NCBI GenBank assembly: GCA_023430315.1
Contig: JAEZAW010000071.1
Span: 1 to 22,493, forward strand
Length of the DNA stretch: 22,493 nucleotides
Source of the DNA: Pseudomonadota bacterium
GTDB taxonomy: Bacteria > Pseudomonadota > Alphaproteobacteria > Rhizobiales > Hyphomicrobiaceae
Direction of reading: 5' to 3'
This document shows, in pieces, positions 21,437-22,493 of this stretch. Each line of letters begins with the position of its first letter. The first letter of the stretch is position 1. The position numbers and the translations under genes are program-made. The notes beneath the pieces are model-generated. The model was not told the origin of the DNA and did not search any database. It was given only the letters and a program-made list of their open reading frames with translations.

Positions 21437-22493
21437 ATGAACATCGAAGTCTCCCGCCGAAGGTTCATGCAACTGGCTGGTGCCGGCGCCGCAGGAACCG
21501 CGATCGGCGCGCTTGGCTTTGCGGAGGCCGAGGCGCAAGTCTCGGCTCATGTGAAGCCGTTCAGGCTCGTTCAGACCAAGGAAGCGCGCACCACGTGTCC
21601 CTACTGCGCAGTAAGCTGCGGGATGCTCGTCTACGCAGCCCCTAACCAGGCCAGCAAAGGCAAGCTCGAGGTCGTCCATATCGAGGGTGACGCCGACCAT
21701 CCCGTCAACCGCGGTACGTTGTGCCCCAAAGGCGCTGCCGCGATCGACTACATTCACTCCGCGACGCGCGTGAAGACGCCCATGTACCGCAAGCCCGGTA
21801 CGGCCAAGTTCGAGCCGGTGACCTGGGACTTCGCGATGGAGCGCATCGCGAAACTGATGAAGGAAGACCGCGACGCCAACTTCGTCGAGAAGAATGCGGC
21901 TGGTACGACGGTCAATCGCTGGACGACGACGGCGTTTCTCTCCGGCAGCTCGGTCACGAACGAGACCGGCTGGGTGACGTACAAGGTCGCGCGTGGCCTC
22001 GGTCTGCTTCAGATCGAAAACCAGGCGAGGATCTGACACGGACCGACGGTGTCCAGTCTGGGCCCGACATTCGGTCGCGGAGCGATGACCAACAGTTGGA
22101 CGGATATCCGCAACACGGATCTCGTCCTCGTCATGGGCGGCAATGCCGCCGAAGCTCACCCGTGCGGATTCAAATGGGTCACGGAGGCGAAAGCCGAACG
22201 TGGCGCCAAGCTCATGGTGGTCGATCCGCGCTTCACGCGGTCGGCGGCTGTTGCCGATCACTATGCGCCGCTCCGCCCCGGTAGCGACGTCGCTTTCCTT
22301 TCGGGCGTCGTGAACTACCTGCTGAGCAACGACAAGATCCACAAGGAGTACGTGCGCCACTACACCAACGCGGCCTATCTGGTGAAGGAAGGCTATGCCT
22401 TCAACGAAGGCTTCTTCTCCGGATACGACGAATCGAAGGCGACGTACGACCGCAGCTCGTGGGAATACGAGATCGGTCCGGACGGCTATGCCG
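21437..22493 (+). CDS. fdnG: Formate dehydrogenase-N/O alpha subunit, selenoprotein (partial, runs off the window)
   Basis: Catalytic subunit of a membrane-associated, periplasm-facing formate dehydrogenase: formate to CO2, with electrons passed through FeS centres to the beta and gamma subunits. It opens with a Tat signal (SRRRFMQLAGAGAAG, cleavage near AEAQ). The [4Fe-4S] cysteines are Cys54, Cys57, Cys61 and Cys96 (TTCPYCAVSCGM and GTLCPKG), and a molybdopterin domain follows. At codon 200 (22034-22036) TGA occurs in the context NQARI-U-HGPTVSSLGPTFGRGAMTN, nearly identical to the selenocysteine site of E. coli FdnG/FdoG (about Sec196). The frame stays open and strongly conserved afterwards (LVLVMGGNAAEAHPCGF, LMVVDPRFTRSAAVADHYAPLRPGSD) to the last base. 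A conventional caller would wrongly stop it at 22036. The strong ribosome site AGGAGGTGA fixes the start. Confidence 0.95.
22034..22075 (+). promoter_or_regulatory. Selenocysteine UGA and bacterial SECIS element in fdnG
   Basis: Counting from the U of UGA as 1, the apical loop AGUCU lies at 22-26 (22055-22059). It closes on a 4-bp stem GUCC/GGGC (18-21 with 27-30). U17 (22050) is bulged, and the lower stem continues C14-G15-G16 with C31-C32-G33. This reproduces the E. coli fdhF/fdnG SECIS: the (A/G)GUCU loop and the bulged U17 needed for SelB binding. It directs insertion of selenocysteine, implying selA, selB, selC and selD elsewhere in the genome. Confidence 0.92.

Noticed and set aside
21272..22360. 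362-codon minus-strand frame opposite the formate dehydrogenase
   Set aside because: The plus strand encodes a highly conserved selenoprotein through the UGA; the minus frame is a composition artefact.

Overview
The window reads as a high-GC alphaproteobacterial chromosome, probably Hyphomicrobiales (rhizobium-like). This is inferred from GC-rich third codon positions, the style of the AlpA/primase/integrase island, the tRNA-Arg(ACG)-type attachment sequence and a LysR-linked formate dehydrogenase. No species can be named from the sequence alone.

The window has two halves joined at a tRNA fragment. From 1 to about 13,234 it is a mobile or decaying accessory region. The left part (1-7,045) is largely a gene graveyard. 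It holds the acidic tail of an unknown protein, and an ATP-dependent DNA ligase remnant split by a complete 1,224-bp IS3-family element with a perfect 4-bp target duplication. It also holds phage-like small membrane ORFs next to a broken transglutaminase-like protein, a KAP-type P-loop NTPase cut by an in-frame TAG, two tandem decayed secreted-protein paralogs, a tail-anchored proline-rich protein and a DUF5681-like relic. The right part (7,046-13,009) is an intact minus-strand integrated-element core: tyrosine integrase, an unknown protein, an AlpA-like HTH regulator, a CHC2/Toprim primase, a P-loop ATPase and a membrane protein with a winged-helix-like tail.

The integrase start faces an attachment region: three AGTGCCA repeats at 11-bp spacing, then the 3' part of a tRNA-Arg(ACG) at about 13,187-13,234. 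The 5' part of that tRNA is absent, so the intact copy should lie to the left, beyond the window.

From 13,235 onward the content looks chromosomal. A two-gene RND efflux operon (lipoprotein adaptor plus pump) on the minus strand diverges from a TetR-family regulator; the gap between them carries three related GTTAG-N5-CTAAC palindromes. Next come a SAM methyltransferase broken by a one-base frameshift and, divergent from it, a LysR-type gene lacking its DNA-binding head. An intact LysR regulator follows, and then the start of a Tat-exported formate dehydrogenase alpha subunit. In that gene a UGA at 22,034-22,036 sits exactly at the selenocysteine position and is followed by a convincing bacterial SECIS hairpin, so the gene continues through UGA to the window edge.

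The most informative points are the selenocysteine codon, the attachment-site architecture with a complete replication/integration core beside heavily decayed cargo, the TAG-split KAP NTPase (possible former defence gene), and the pair of unrecognised secreted paralogs.
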